Positions 39,541-49,665 of a stretch of 64,000 bases of DNA are shown here, one piece after another (position 1 is the first letter of the stretch; each line of letters opens with the position of its first letter). Under the pieces are notes generated by a model. The model was not told the origin of the DNA. It made no database searches and worked only from the letters and a program-made list of their open reading frames with translations. Source of the stretch: Ichthyophthirius multifiliis (lineage: Eukaryota > Ciliophora > Oligohymenophorea > Hymenostomatida); NCBI RefSeq assembly GCF_000220395.1, contig NW_004085911.1, positions 1 to 64,000 on the forward strand. Direction: 5' to 3'. Made by a program: the position numbers and the translations under genes.

Positions 39541-40560
39541 CAATACGAAAAATCTAAATTCTTTATTTAAAACAGAAAAAAAAAAAAACTTTTGAATATA
39601 ATTTAATATAAAAAATAGAAATCATTAGAACTTTAAACTTGAGGTAATGAAAATAATTAAGATAATGAATAATACATAAATGAAACTTTAAATTAATAAT
39701 AATTTAATTTTTAATGTTATTAAAAGCATAAATATGAATGCTTTAAAAATGAAAAAGTTCATAAAAAATAAAACAGAAAAAATATCTATTTAAGAAATTT
39801 AAAGAATTTTTTAATAAGTAAAATATTTTGTAAAATAAAAAACTAATATAAATAAATAATAAATAATTAATTATGAGATTTTTAAAATATGTAAAATAAT
39901 AAATTTAAAATTATTTCATTTTTTTTTAAATTATTTTAAAGAAAAAATACAGGAAAAAAAGCAATAAAACTAAGAAATTAAAAAATTAAAAAGTAGAATA
40001 TTAAAAAAATAAGGATTTTTGTTTGAAACATATATTTATTGTGGAGTTTTTCTAACATTTTGTCTCAAATTTTAATCGTTTTTTTTTTATTTTAATTTTT
40101 ACATTATATATTTACAATCTCTATTTTATATTTTTAATTATATTCTATATTTTTTTAGGTTATTCTCTCTTTCAAAGCGAAAATGAATAAGATTAAATTG
40201 TTTTTTTTTTCGGAAATTAAATGTAAATTTAGTAAAGAATATTTAAAGTTTTTAATCGTTTTTTTTTTCATATATATATATATATATGTTTATTTTATTT
40301 TATAGAAATTCGTGGGATAAATATATTTTTTTAATGAATATTTATTACCAAAACAAATTGTAATAGTTAAGGGAAAAAAAGATATCTAAATAGTAAAGAA
40401 TTAAATTTTAAAATCTGAAATTTAAGAAATTATCTATTTTCTTTTTCTCTTTATAATGCTTAGTATGGTATTATTTAAATAAATAATTCCTTACTAAGCA
40501 TTAGTTTATACATGAATTTTATAAGGATTACTAAATTAAATAAAGGAATAACATACTTAA
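39541..40560 (+). CDS. Possible multi-exon gene, borders unresolved
   Basis: Coding-like pieces on the plus strand: KSKFFIQNRKK, GNENNQDNEQYINETLNQQQ, FQCYQKHKYECFKNEKVHKK, and, after an apparent 105-bp intron at about 39818-39940, KKIQEKKQQNQEIKKLKSRI and GFLFETYIYCGVFLTFCLKF, which may be a membrane segment. Two later exons are suggested by the repeated junction TTTTAATCGTTTTTTTT at about 40071 and 40251, and by YFFNEYLLPKQIVIVKGKK. A TGA at 39640 lies in the frame of the first piece. I cannot give a reliable start, stop or frame chain, and no family is recognised. Confidence 0.3.
40455..40502. repeat. 48-bp near-perfect palindrome
   Basis: AATGCTTAGTA at the left end and TACTAAGCATT at the right end are perfect complements. 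The two 24-nt halves agree at 21 of 24 positions with no loop. It contains C and G at matching places (TGC/GCA, GG/CC), so it is not just A/T self-complementarity. Confidence 0.75.
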
Positions 40561-41043
40561 ATTTAAAAAGAATTGAATAAATTGTTTTTCTTATAGTATA
40601 AAAACGTATATAAAAAAAATTAAAATATTATGTTGAATAAAATATATAAAAACAGAAAATTTAATATCTTTTTTTTTTTTTACATTTTACAAAATTAAAT
40701 TAAAAATAATTGTATTAATAACGAAAATATAAAAAATTATTTAAATATTCGCTAAACTTCAACTAAAAGAAATACAGTAGAAAAAACGTTCAATAATTTA
40801 TAAGATTTAAATAATTTATATTTAAAGCATTTAAATGATAAATATTATTAATTAAAATATAATAATTATAAATACTTTAACAAAAAAGAAAATTAATAAT
40901 ATAAAAACAAAAATTATATAACTATTATTATTAAATAAACATCATTTTTTATAATGATGTTTCTATCAAAAAATAAAAAAGTTTAAAATATCACATATTT
41001 ATAAAACAATGACGTAAAAATTAATTATATTCTAGTTTTATAT
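40561..41043. other. Intergenic, 3' of SF3B6
   Basis: A/T-rich. It contains a perfect 9-bp stem at 40937-40962 (AAACATCAT, 8-nt loop, ATGATGTTT) about 80 bp past the SF3B6 stop, possibly a 3'-end hairpin. Some frames (SPKRNTVEKTFNNLQ-like) look weakly coding near 40755-40800, but no model holds. Confidence 0.45.
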
Positions 41044-41492
41044 TCATTATTAGGCATTTTTAAGCCTATCAATTTCTTCTTACTTTTTATTTAAATCTGT
41101 TTTCTTATATAATTTATGAGGTTAGTAATATAAAACAATTAAATATCTTCCACCAACATTAAAACCATTTAAATGTTCTACAGCAGTTTTCGCATCAAAA
41201 ATATCATCATAAATTACAAATGCTGTTCCTTTTTTATCGCCTACAACTCCTCTATTTTTTATTTAAAATTTAATTTTTTACATATTTTTTACTTTCTTAT
41301 TTGTCTGATTGGACCATAATTTCCAAATACATCATACAACTCTTCGGCTGTTATTTTATATGGAAGGTTTCTTACATAAACTACTCTATTTACTTCTGGT
41401 GGCAATCTTATCTTTATATTTGTTAAAAAAAAATATTAGTTAATACTTTAATATATATAAGCATATATATTAACATTTTTGTTGGTGTACAT
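41044..41492 (-). CDS. SF3B6: SF3b subunit 6 (p14/SF3b14a), branch-site RRM protein
   Basis: A 114-aa subunit of the U2 snRNP SF3b complex that contacts the branch-point region through its RRM. Exons 41492-41475, 41411-41293, 41251-41044, introns of 63 and 41 bp. The protein reads [40 protein letters not shown], then [20 protein letters not shown] and [20 protein letters not shown], nearly colinear with human SF3B6. RNP2 is VVYVRNLPY, and Tyr18 corresponds to the human branch-contacting Tyr22. RNP1 is GTAFVIYD. The six-residue first exon is fixed by the family's N-terminus (KNIRLPPE across the junction). Confidence 0.95.
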
Positions 41493-41636
41493 TTTATTTA
41501 TTTATTTATATTTTTTTATAAAATGATTTATTAATAAAATTAATTTTAAATTGATAATTTATTTAATATTATATAAAATATGATATATAATAAAAAAAAT
41601 TAATATATACAAAAAAATAAATATTAAAAAAAAAAC
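41493..41636. promoter_or_regulatory. Short shared 5' region of a divergent gene pair
   Basis: Only 144 bp separate the ATG of SF3B6 (minus) from the ATG of the arrestin-like gene (plus). Both promoters must lie here or overlap the first exons. The sequence is A/T only, and I recognise no specific element. Confidence 0.35.
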
Positions 41637-43068
41637 ATGGATTATAATTATTAATTGTAATTATTATAAAATACCAAAGAAGATTACGGCTAAATGTTAA
41701 TAAAACTCGACAAAGATTATTACTATATAGGTGAATAAATAAATGGAAACTTATTAATAAATTTATTATAGCCATTTCCATCAAATGAGGTAATTTTGCA
41801 TATAAAAGGTGTTGAAAATATTTAATTTTTTTACTGTCATTAAAGAAATAGTAACCGTATTATATTTGAGAAAAAAATAAATCTTAATTATAAAAATGAA
41901 TAAAATTGTTATTAAGATTAATTAGTAACAGAATTGTAGCATGGATTCCATAACTTTCCTTTTTCAATTTAATTACATTATAATATTCCTGGCTCATTAT
42001 AAACGGATTTTAAAGGAGGAAAAGTAAAAGTATAATATAAAATTAAGTGTTATTTAGAAAATAGAATATTAAAATAAATATTACAAACAAAAAAGCGTTT
42101 AAAGTTACGTGAATTAATAGACACTTAATTCGATAAAATAAATGAAAACGAAATAAAATAAAGTATTCACTCATGTTTTGGTCTATTTAGTCAAAAGGAT
42201 TGCTATGTCCAAGCACATTTAGACCGTTTTTTTTTCTAAAGTGGTGACTTAGGAAAATTATACATAAAATTGTTAAACCAAACTTAATTAGAAGCTGTGA
42301 CAATAGTAGTTTAACTCCAAAACCTGTTTTCAATAAAAGACAACAAAAAAAATTCATAAGTAATAAGCAAGAAAATAGTACACGAACAACAATACTATTG
42401 CGGTGCTTAAGGAAATTCTTAAGACTATATATATTTTGAGCATGATTTTTTATTTGCAAACGAAAACGTTTCGGAACCTTTACAACCTTCAATTTAAACC
42501 CAATAATTTTCTAATTCTTATATTATTGAAGTCCAAGTACATTTCTCAGGATGCTACTCTAGTTTATTATGTTTGTAAATTCCTGTAAGTATAGTCTTGA
42601 CTCTTAGGCCTAAATTGAAGAATTTTAAGGACATTCAAGAGGCTATAAATAATATAAGCTATATGGAATAATAAGAAATTGAAGTCTTATAGTAGGAGTT
42701 TAATGAATTTAAATAAAACTTAAATTGTGCATTCAGCTCTTGATATTGAATTAATTAATGATACAGTAAAAAGTACGAATAATTTAAATTAAAAATTGAG
42801 TTATACTACATATTAAAGAAATTTTGATGGTAATTATAATAAAATTAATGAATTAAATAATATTAATAATGATTATAATAATTATTATTATTAATCAAAA
42901 ATCTAAATGGCAGAAATTAATAAAAATTTCAATTATGAGAATAATAATAATTATAATAATGCTCTTAATTAATAATTTTATTCTTAAAAAATTGGAAATA
43001 TTAAGCCTGCAATATAACTTAATAGAGGTTTTTAATTTAATTAAATGAGTAATTAAAATGTTTATTGA
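41637..43068 (+). CDS. Arrestin-fold protein with N/Q-rich tail
   Basis: A trafficking-adaptor-like protein of about 476 aa. The first 340 residues show the two-sheet arrestin pattern. The N-domain has KDYYYIGEQINGNLLINL, EVILHIKGVEN and FHNFPFSIQLHYNIPGSL. The C-domain has CFGLFSQKDCYVQAHLDRFF, SGDLGKLYIKLLNQTQLEA, QQYYCGAQGNSQDYIYFEHD and YIIEVQVHFSGCYSSLLCLQ, ending IPVSIVLTLRPK. The tail is Asn/Tyr/Gln-rich (NNINNDYNNYYYQSKIQMAE). One extra base, or two missing, near 42712-42722 separates the arrestin part from the tail; both sides look coding. Without the tail the protein would stop at 42743. Arrestin-domain (ARRDC-like) and Vps26-like proteins are the alternatives. There is no intron. 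Confidence 0.7.
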
Positions 43069-43139
43069 TTATTTAAATTCCAGACTATTTTTTTTTTAAT
43101 TTGTTCTATTTATTTATATATAATGTAAAAAAATTATTT

Positions 43140-43787
43140 TCAATAAGAACAATTTTTAAAAATATATTTATTTTCATTATAATTGTATATAGAAGCACTC
43201 AAATTTAAATATCTTTATATAATTTACTGAAATTCTTTGTCCCATTCCTCATTTATATTTTAAATATTTTCATCTCATTTTTTATTAAAATTATTGTATA
43301 GAATTCGAATATGGAAATCTTCTAATTAATTTGCCAAATTTTTTTTAATGTAATTTTTCAAAAGGTAAATATCTTATTTATTACAATCTATTTTATAATA
43401 CCAAAATAAATTTATATTATTAAAAAAATATATATAAGTATTTACATCTATTATTTTCTGTGTGTTTAATTTCAATCAAAGCTTTTATGTTTATAATAAT
43501 TTATATATCTTAATTTTTTAAATGCTTTTTTATTTTAAATAAATTTATCTTATTAATTTAATAACTAAATCTTCTTGAAAAGATGTAAAAAATTTTAGTA
43601 ATATAATAAATAATTTTATATATTTTATAAAAAATCTTTAAATTAATATAATGTATTAAACTTATTATTATTATTATAAAATTTTATTAATAATTATTTC
43701 ATTGTTTTTACAGGTATTTATGATAATTTTATATCTATTTATTTTTAAAATTAAGCAAAAAATTATTATTTTGTTATTTGATTTCAT
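43140..43787 (-). CDS. Small hypothetical protein, start uncertain
   Basis: A two-exon model, 43787-43446 and 43387-43140 (58-bp intron), gives about 195 codons. The best part is LIEIKHTENNRYCNKQDIYL, LANQLEDFHIRILYNNFNKK and DENIQNINEEWDKEFQQIIQ, then RYLNLSASIYNYNENKYIF. One A is missing from the sense A6 run at 43531-43526, and a TGA at 43277-43275 lies in frame. The first 70 residues are low-complexity, and the true start may be further in. No family is recognised. The stop is 71 bp from the stop of the convergent arrestin-like gene. Confidence 0.45.
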
Positions 43788-44333
43788 TCTAATTTTTTTT
43801 TCTAGATTTAAGACATTATGATAACTATTTATATCATAAAAAAAGCATTCCTTAATTCTATTTAAAAAAATATTAATTTTAAAAACTATAAATAAATATT
43901 GAATAAATAAAAATTAATATTTAGTATTTAGTATTTATAAAAATATTTATTTAATATTTTTTTGTAAATTATATATTGGAAATAAATAAAAAATGAATTA
44001 ATCTAATAAAAATAAAAATAAAAATAAAATTAATTAAATATTATTTTAAAAATTTAAAAAAACATTTAAATTTGAACTTTAATTTTTATTTAAATCTTAA
44101 AAAGTTTAAAAAAATTTCTATAAAAAAAGAAAATATAAAATAATATTTTAAATAAAATAGGAAAAAAATAAATTTAATATAGGTTAAAAATTATTTATTT
44201 AAAAAATATAAATATATAATATTTACTAAATTTTTATGATTTTTTTGTTTATATAATTCAAAATAATCATTATAATAAATATATCTAATTAAATAATAAA
44301 AAAAAAAAAAAAAAAAAATATAAAAAATACAAA
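43788..44333. other. Intergenic, upstream of RPL22
   Basis: A/T-rich spacer between divergent starts. A poly-A run of 18 at about 44300-44318 lies just before the RPL22 ATG. No specific element is recognised. Confidence 0.6.
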
Positions 44334-44690
44334 ATGGCATTCAGAAAAAAAGAAAAGACCGTCAAAAAAGTTAATTTAGATTTTCACATAGACTGCTCTT
44401 AACCCGTAGAAGATAAAGTTATTGTTTTAAATGATTTCGTAGAATATTTAAGACAAAAGACTAAAGTTAATGGAAAATTAGGAAATTTGGGAGAAAACGT
44501 TACCATTTCTTCAACTGGATCAAAAGTAACTGTTACTTCTCATATTCCTTTCTCAAAGAGATACTTGAAATACTTAACTAAAAAATACTTAAAGAAATAA
44601 GACTTAAGAAACTATCTTTATGTCACCTCTTCTGATAGAAAATCATACTAATTAAGATATTTCAATATTTAATAAGACAATGCAGAGTGA
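44334..44690 (+). CDS. RPL22: 60S ribosomal protein L22 (eL22)
   Basis: A 118-aa ribosomal large-subunit protein with a single exon. [20 protein letters not shown] and [20 protein letters not shown] are followed by [40 protein letters not shown] and [16 protein letters not shown]. This is the eL22 core in order, including the basic rRNA-binding [14 protein letters not shown] stretch. It ends in a short acidic tail. GC content and C-ending codons are higher than in neighbouring genes, as expected for a highly expressed gene. Confidence 0.97.
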
Positions 44691-45262
44691 GACATTCTTG
44701 GACTTTTTTATTTAAAAAAATTATTAAAATTTTTTATGTAGTTTCCTTCTACATATTTTTTTATTTTAATTATTTAAACAACAAAAAATAATATAATTTA
44801 TTTATATATAACTTATATGTACTTCTAAAAAACTAAATAAAATGCCTTATTTAACAAATATTATTTTAGTTTTTTTTTTTTTCACAATATTATTTATATA
44901 TTTTAGAAAAAGAATAAATTTATTCCTTGATATATTTTTTTAATATATTTACTTATTTTAAGTTTCTTTCATAGTATTAAAAATAAATTTTTTTTAAAAT
45001 AATTTTTTTTTTTATTAATATTATATTAGTGTTTTTTTTTTAATATTTTCTTTTCTTTCTTTTACTTAATTTTTTTTTTTAAATTTTTTTTTTTTAAAAA
45101 ATAAAAAATACTCAAAAAAAATATTTAAAAATTAGTTTGATAATAAATATCTCACAAAAAAATAATAAATAAATTCTAAAAAATCAAAATCAATAAAAAC
45201 ACTAAAAAAATAATTAAAAAAACAAAACAACAAAAACTTAAAAAATCATACATAAATAAAAA
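44691..45262. other. Intergenic, between RPL22 and kinesin-13
   Basis: T-rich and then A-rich low-complexity DNA. No gene or structured element is seen. Confidence 0.65.
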
Positions 45263-48200
45263 ATGCATTTAGAAATGGAATACGACGATCTTTAAAATGA
45301 GCCAAAAATTAAAGTTTGTATAAGAAAAAGACCTTTAGGTAAAAAAGAATTGGCTAAAAGCGATATAGATATAATAGAAGTAAGGACACCTTAATCAGTA
45401 ATTGTCAAAGAAATGAAGTAAAAAAAAAGATATAAAAATAAAATAATTTCCAAAAAGATAAAAAGTAGATTTAACTAAATATGTAGAAGAGCATTTCTTT
45501 AATTTTGATCATGCATTTGGCGAAAATTGTTCAAATGAATTTGTATAAAAAATATACAATAGAAACATATAAATATTAATTATGTTTTTTTTAAAAAAAT
45601 AATAAATAAATAATATAGGTTTATAATACTTGCGTTCGTCCAATTGTTTAAGCAGCATTTTAAAAAGCAAGGGTTACTTGTTTTGCTTATGGTTAAACAG
45701 GTAAAAAATCAAATATATAAAAGAAAAGAAAAAAATATTAATTTTTTAATTAAATATTTAAATTTTACTTATTATATTTATTAATATAAAATTTTAAAAA
45801 TTATATATTTATTTAAAAAAAAATATTAATAATAAACCAATTAATAAAATTTTTAATTTTATTTAGGAAGTGGTAAAACACATACAATGCTTGGAAGTGC
45901 AGAAAAAAGGGTTCCTGGTATGTATGTATTAGCAAGTCATGATATATTTTAAGCTTTATAAAAGGTATTATTTTAGATTAAGCTATATATATAATAATAA
46001 AATTAATTCTTGTTATTTATTTTTTCTATTTTTATCTATATTATTAAGGAAAATATAAAAATAGAGAAAAAAAAATATTATTTTTTTATATTTTCCTTAA
46101 TAAAATAAATAAAAATAAATAATTATAATATTAAATTTATATAAAGAAATATATATTTAAATTTAATATATTTTTTTTTATAAAAATAAAATAAAATTTA
46201 AAATAAAAATTATAAAACTAAAATTTAATTTATATTTGTAAACTAATAAATAGCAAGAATTTTCTCATTTATAAATATATGTATCATTCTATGAAATATA
46301 TTGCGGAAAATTATTTGATTTATTAAATGAAAGGTCACTTTTATGTATAAGAGAAGACGGTAAATAAAATATAAACATAGTCGGAGTTGTAGAATAAAGA
46401 ATTTACAATGTAGATTAATTATTAAAAATAATTGAATTTGGAATGTCATCCAGAGTTACATGTAATTTTTTTTTTTAATTAAAATAAAAATAAAAATTAG
46501 CTTAAAATAGTGCAAACTCTGATAGTTCTAGATCTCATGCTATTTTATAAATTCAATTAAAAGAATAAGCCAATATATATGGTAAAATATCATTTATTGA
46601 TCTTGCAGGTAGTGAAAGAGGAGCTGATGTGATAGATTAAAATAAATAAACGAGGTAAAAATAATAAAAAAATTAAAAAAAAAGAAGTATATATATAAAG
46701 AAAAGATGGTGCTGAAATTAACAAGTCTCTTCTTGCTTTAAAAGAATGTATAAGAGCACTTGACTAAGGAAAAAATTATACTCCTTTTAGAGGAAGCAAA
46801 TTAACATTAGTAATAATATAATATATATAAAAGAGTGTTATTTTATTTATTATTAAAAAAAAAAAAGGTTTTGAAAGATTCTTTTGTAGGTAATTGTAGA
46901 ACTGTTATGATAGGAAATATATCTCCAAGTTAATCTAGTAGTGAACATACATTAAATACATTAAGATATGCAGATAGAGTAAAGGAATTAAAAAAAGGGG
47001 GAACAAGTGAATTAAATGAATAAGTAAATAGTTTAGATTAATTAGCTTAATAATTGATGTTGCCAAGATAAAATAGTAAAAAAAATAAAAAATAAAAAAT
47101 AAAAAAATAAAAATAAAAAGAAAATGTTGTCAGAACACCAATTGTAGAAGTAAATGAAAATAATTTACCAGGCACTAATTTTAAATTGGATTAATTAATG
47201 AAATAAAATAGCAGTAAAAATAACAATTATATGAATGAAAACATTCAATATAATTAACAATTTACTAATAATTAACCATCATATAATGCTTAACCATAAT
47301 ATGGAAACAATAATATTTTTATTTAAAATGATAATTATGATAATGATTAGAATATTTATAGTAAAATTCCAAAACAATAACCTTATTAATAATTATAATA
47401 ATAACAATAAAAAGAACAATAATAATAAGCATTTTAATAGTAATAAATATAATAATAATATTAATAAATTTAATAGTAATAATAATAATTATAATAGTAA
47501 TAATTAACAATTTAATAATAATAATTATATTAAGTTCCTTAAAAAAATATACCTTATTAATAAAAATAACCTACTTAATAGCAATAATAGTAAGTATTTA
47601 CAAATATTAATAATGGAAATATAGCAAATGTATAAAATAACTATTAATAAAAGCTAAGTAATGGAAGCAAAAACGGAAATAATAATAATATTCTTTAGTA
47701 GCAATAGTAATAGTAATACAATAATAATAATTAAAACAGCAATATAAATTTAGACGAAGATCCGATAAATTTAAACATCGAACAAATAGAAAATTGGACA
47801 GCCAAAAATGAAGAAGATCTTCAAATAATATCATAAAAACACGAATAACTAATAGGCCTTATACTTGCTGAGGAAGAGGAAGTAATTTCATATCATAGAT
47901 CTCATATTGATGATATGGTTGAATTAACAAAATAAGTAAATACAAAAAAATATATATAAATGTATGAATAAAAATAAAAATAAAAAAATATGTAAATAAA
48001 TAAATATATATATAAATATATGTATATTTATATATATATATATTTTATATATATATTTATATATTATTTTATAAATTTATATATATAATTACAGGAAATG
48101 GTTCTTTTACATGAAGTTGATAAACCTGCAAGCGATGTCGATTTATACGTTTAAAATTTAGATAATATTTTGATGCATAAAAGTGATATAATATAATAAT

Positions 48201-48370
48201 TAAGATAAAGATTATAGAAATTTAGAATGCATTTAAAAAAAGAAGAAATCCTTTCAAAGAAATTCTATGAATAAAGAGCTTAAATTATGGATGTTTTCGA
48301 TCTTAATTCACATACTATAAATAATAATAATGATGAAATGTAATTGCTAGATGATTTGCCAGATTTTTGA
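45263..48370 (+). CDS. Kinesin-13 (KIF2/KIF24-like microtubule depolymerase)
   Basis: An internal-motor kinesin that depolymerises microtubule ends in spindles and cilia; 744 aa. Exons: 45263-45417, 45458-45542, 45619-45700, 45867-45964, 46254-46461, 46501-46654, 46701-46809, 46868-47935, 48095-48370, all in phase. A short neck precedes IKVCIRKRPLGKKELAKSDI (the family has VRVCVRKRPL). Then come KVDLTKYVEEHFFNFDHAFG, FAYGQTGSGKTHTM (P-loop), SSRSHAILQI and FIDLAGSERGADV. A glutamine/asparagine-rich linker of about 250 residues follows the motor (47050-47760). The C-terminus EMVLLHEVDKPASDVDLYVQ and MHLKKEEILSKKF matches the conserved kinesin-13 tail. The fourth intron holds a 21-bp hairpin. 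Confidence 0.93.
46041..46103. repeat. 21-bp perfect inverted repeat inside a kinesin-13 intron
   Basis: The arms 46041-46061 (TTATTAAGGAAAATATAAAAA) and 46083-46103 are perfect complements with a 21-nt loop. They lie in the 289-bp intron 45965-46253. The CCTT/AAGG within the arms makes chance A/T pairing less likely. Confidence 0.75.
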
Positions 48371-49665
48371 AAAAAAAAAACAACTTTTTTTTTCTTAGAA
48401 AATAATATTTTTATTATAAATTAAAGAAATAACATTATTGTAATTTTTTTTAAGAAAAATTCTTTATTCTTTTTTTATTTATTTTTAAATATTTTATTTT
48501 TTTAATGTTTTTATATTTAATTTTTTCAATTTAATAACTAAAAATTATTGTTTAATGTTTGTATTTAATTCCAAATTTAAATTATAATAATTTTTATTTT
48601 TACATAATATTAATTTATAAACTCTTTTTTTTATTTAAAATTAATAATTTATTTAATTAACTATATTTAAATAGAATATTATTTTTTTTATTAGCTTTTT
48701 AATTAAATTTTATTATAAAATTATGTTATTTATATAATTTCTATATTCAAAACATATGGATATATTTAGTAAAAAGTAATAAATACATTACTTTTTACTA
48801 ATAAAATGAAATAAATTTATTTATACTTAATAATTTCTCCTTGATTTATATTATGCAATATTAATATAATATATTTTACTTTAAATAAAAACAAACTGTT
48901 AACAAAATAATTAATACATTATTTTTATACAAAACTATAAATAACTATTTAATTTTACTAAAATAATAAATAATACAGTTATATTGAAATTATAATGAAA
49001 GAAGAAATAATTACAGAAATATTTATATATTTAAATAATATTAATTTAAAAATAACATATATTTAATGTAAAATTAATTTTTATATTTTCTTTACTAATT
49101 TATTTTTATCATTATAGAATAAAATATTTATTTTCAAATTTTGATAATTTATTTAACTTTGTAGGCAAAATTTTTTAATAAAGTACATAATCCTGTTAAA
49201 CTAAATGTGAATGAAAATTTTTATCATTTACTTTTTAAACAGGCTAAATCTAGAATAAAAAAATATATTAAGCTTGTTTAAAAAAAACTAGAATGTTAGA
49301 TTTATTTGTACATTTTTACAATTAAATTTAACAAAATTTGTAATATAGTAAAAGGAATAAAATATTATTTTTATTAAAAAAAATTAAAACATCGAAAATT
49401 TAAAAAATAGTTTAATGGATGTAAAAGTTAAAAATAATTAAGAATATTAAGAAAAATAGCCTTATGATTATGATAGACTATTTTTAATGGTTTTATAAAA
49501 ATTGATAAAATATTTAATAATATATTTTTTTTTAAATATTTTATATAATATTCAAATCAATTTTTCTATATTGATTTCTCTAAATTTCGAAAAAAAATAT
49601 ATATCCAAAAAAATCAAAATTTTGCTTTAGTATTAAAATTAAATATATTTATAAAAATTATATAT
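48371..49665. other. Intergenic; uncertain small gene at 48995
   Basis: Mostly A/T noise and one hairpin (48766-48801). From 48995 a possible exon (MKEEIITEIF) splices over a 50-bp intron (49068-49117) to a frame with HNPVKLNVNENFYHLLFKQA, which looks partly coding. That frame, however, has no TGA and simply runs into the XPG start codon, so I do not call a gene. Confidence 0.4.
48766..48801. repeat. 15-bp perfect hairpin 3' of kinesin-13
   Basis: TTAGTAAAAAGTAAT (48766-48780), the 6-nt loop AAATAC, and then the exact complement to 48801. It lies 396 bp past the kinesin-13 stop. It could be an RNA 3'-end or processing hairpin, or a small palindrome. Confidence 0.7.

Noticed and set aside
47235-47510. 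Open frames on both strands in the kinesin-13 linker
   Set aside because: They are shadows of the Q/N-rich linker, which reads in the frame of the kinesin-13 motor and tail.
48995-49665. Small two-exon gene upstream of XPG
   Set aside because: Part of it looks coding, but the frame has no stop and runs into the XPG initiator region. The XPG start MGVFGLW is fixed by the family.
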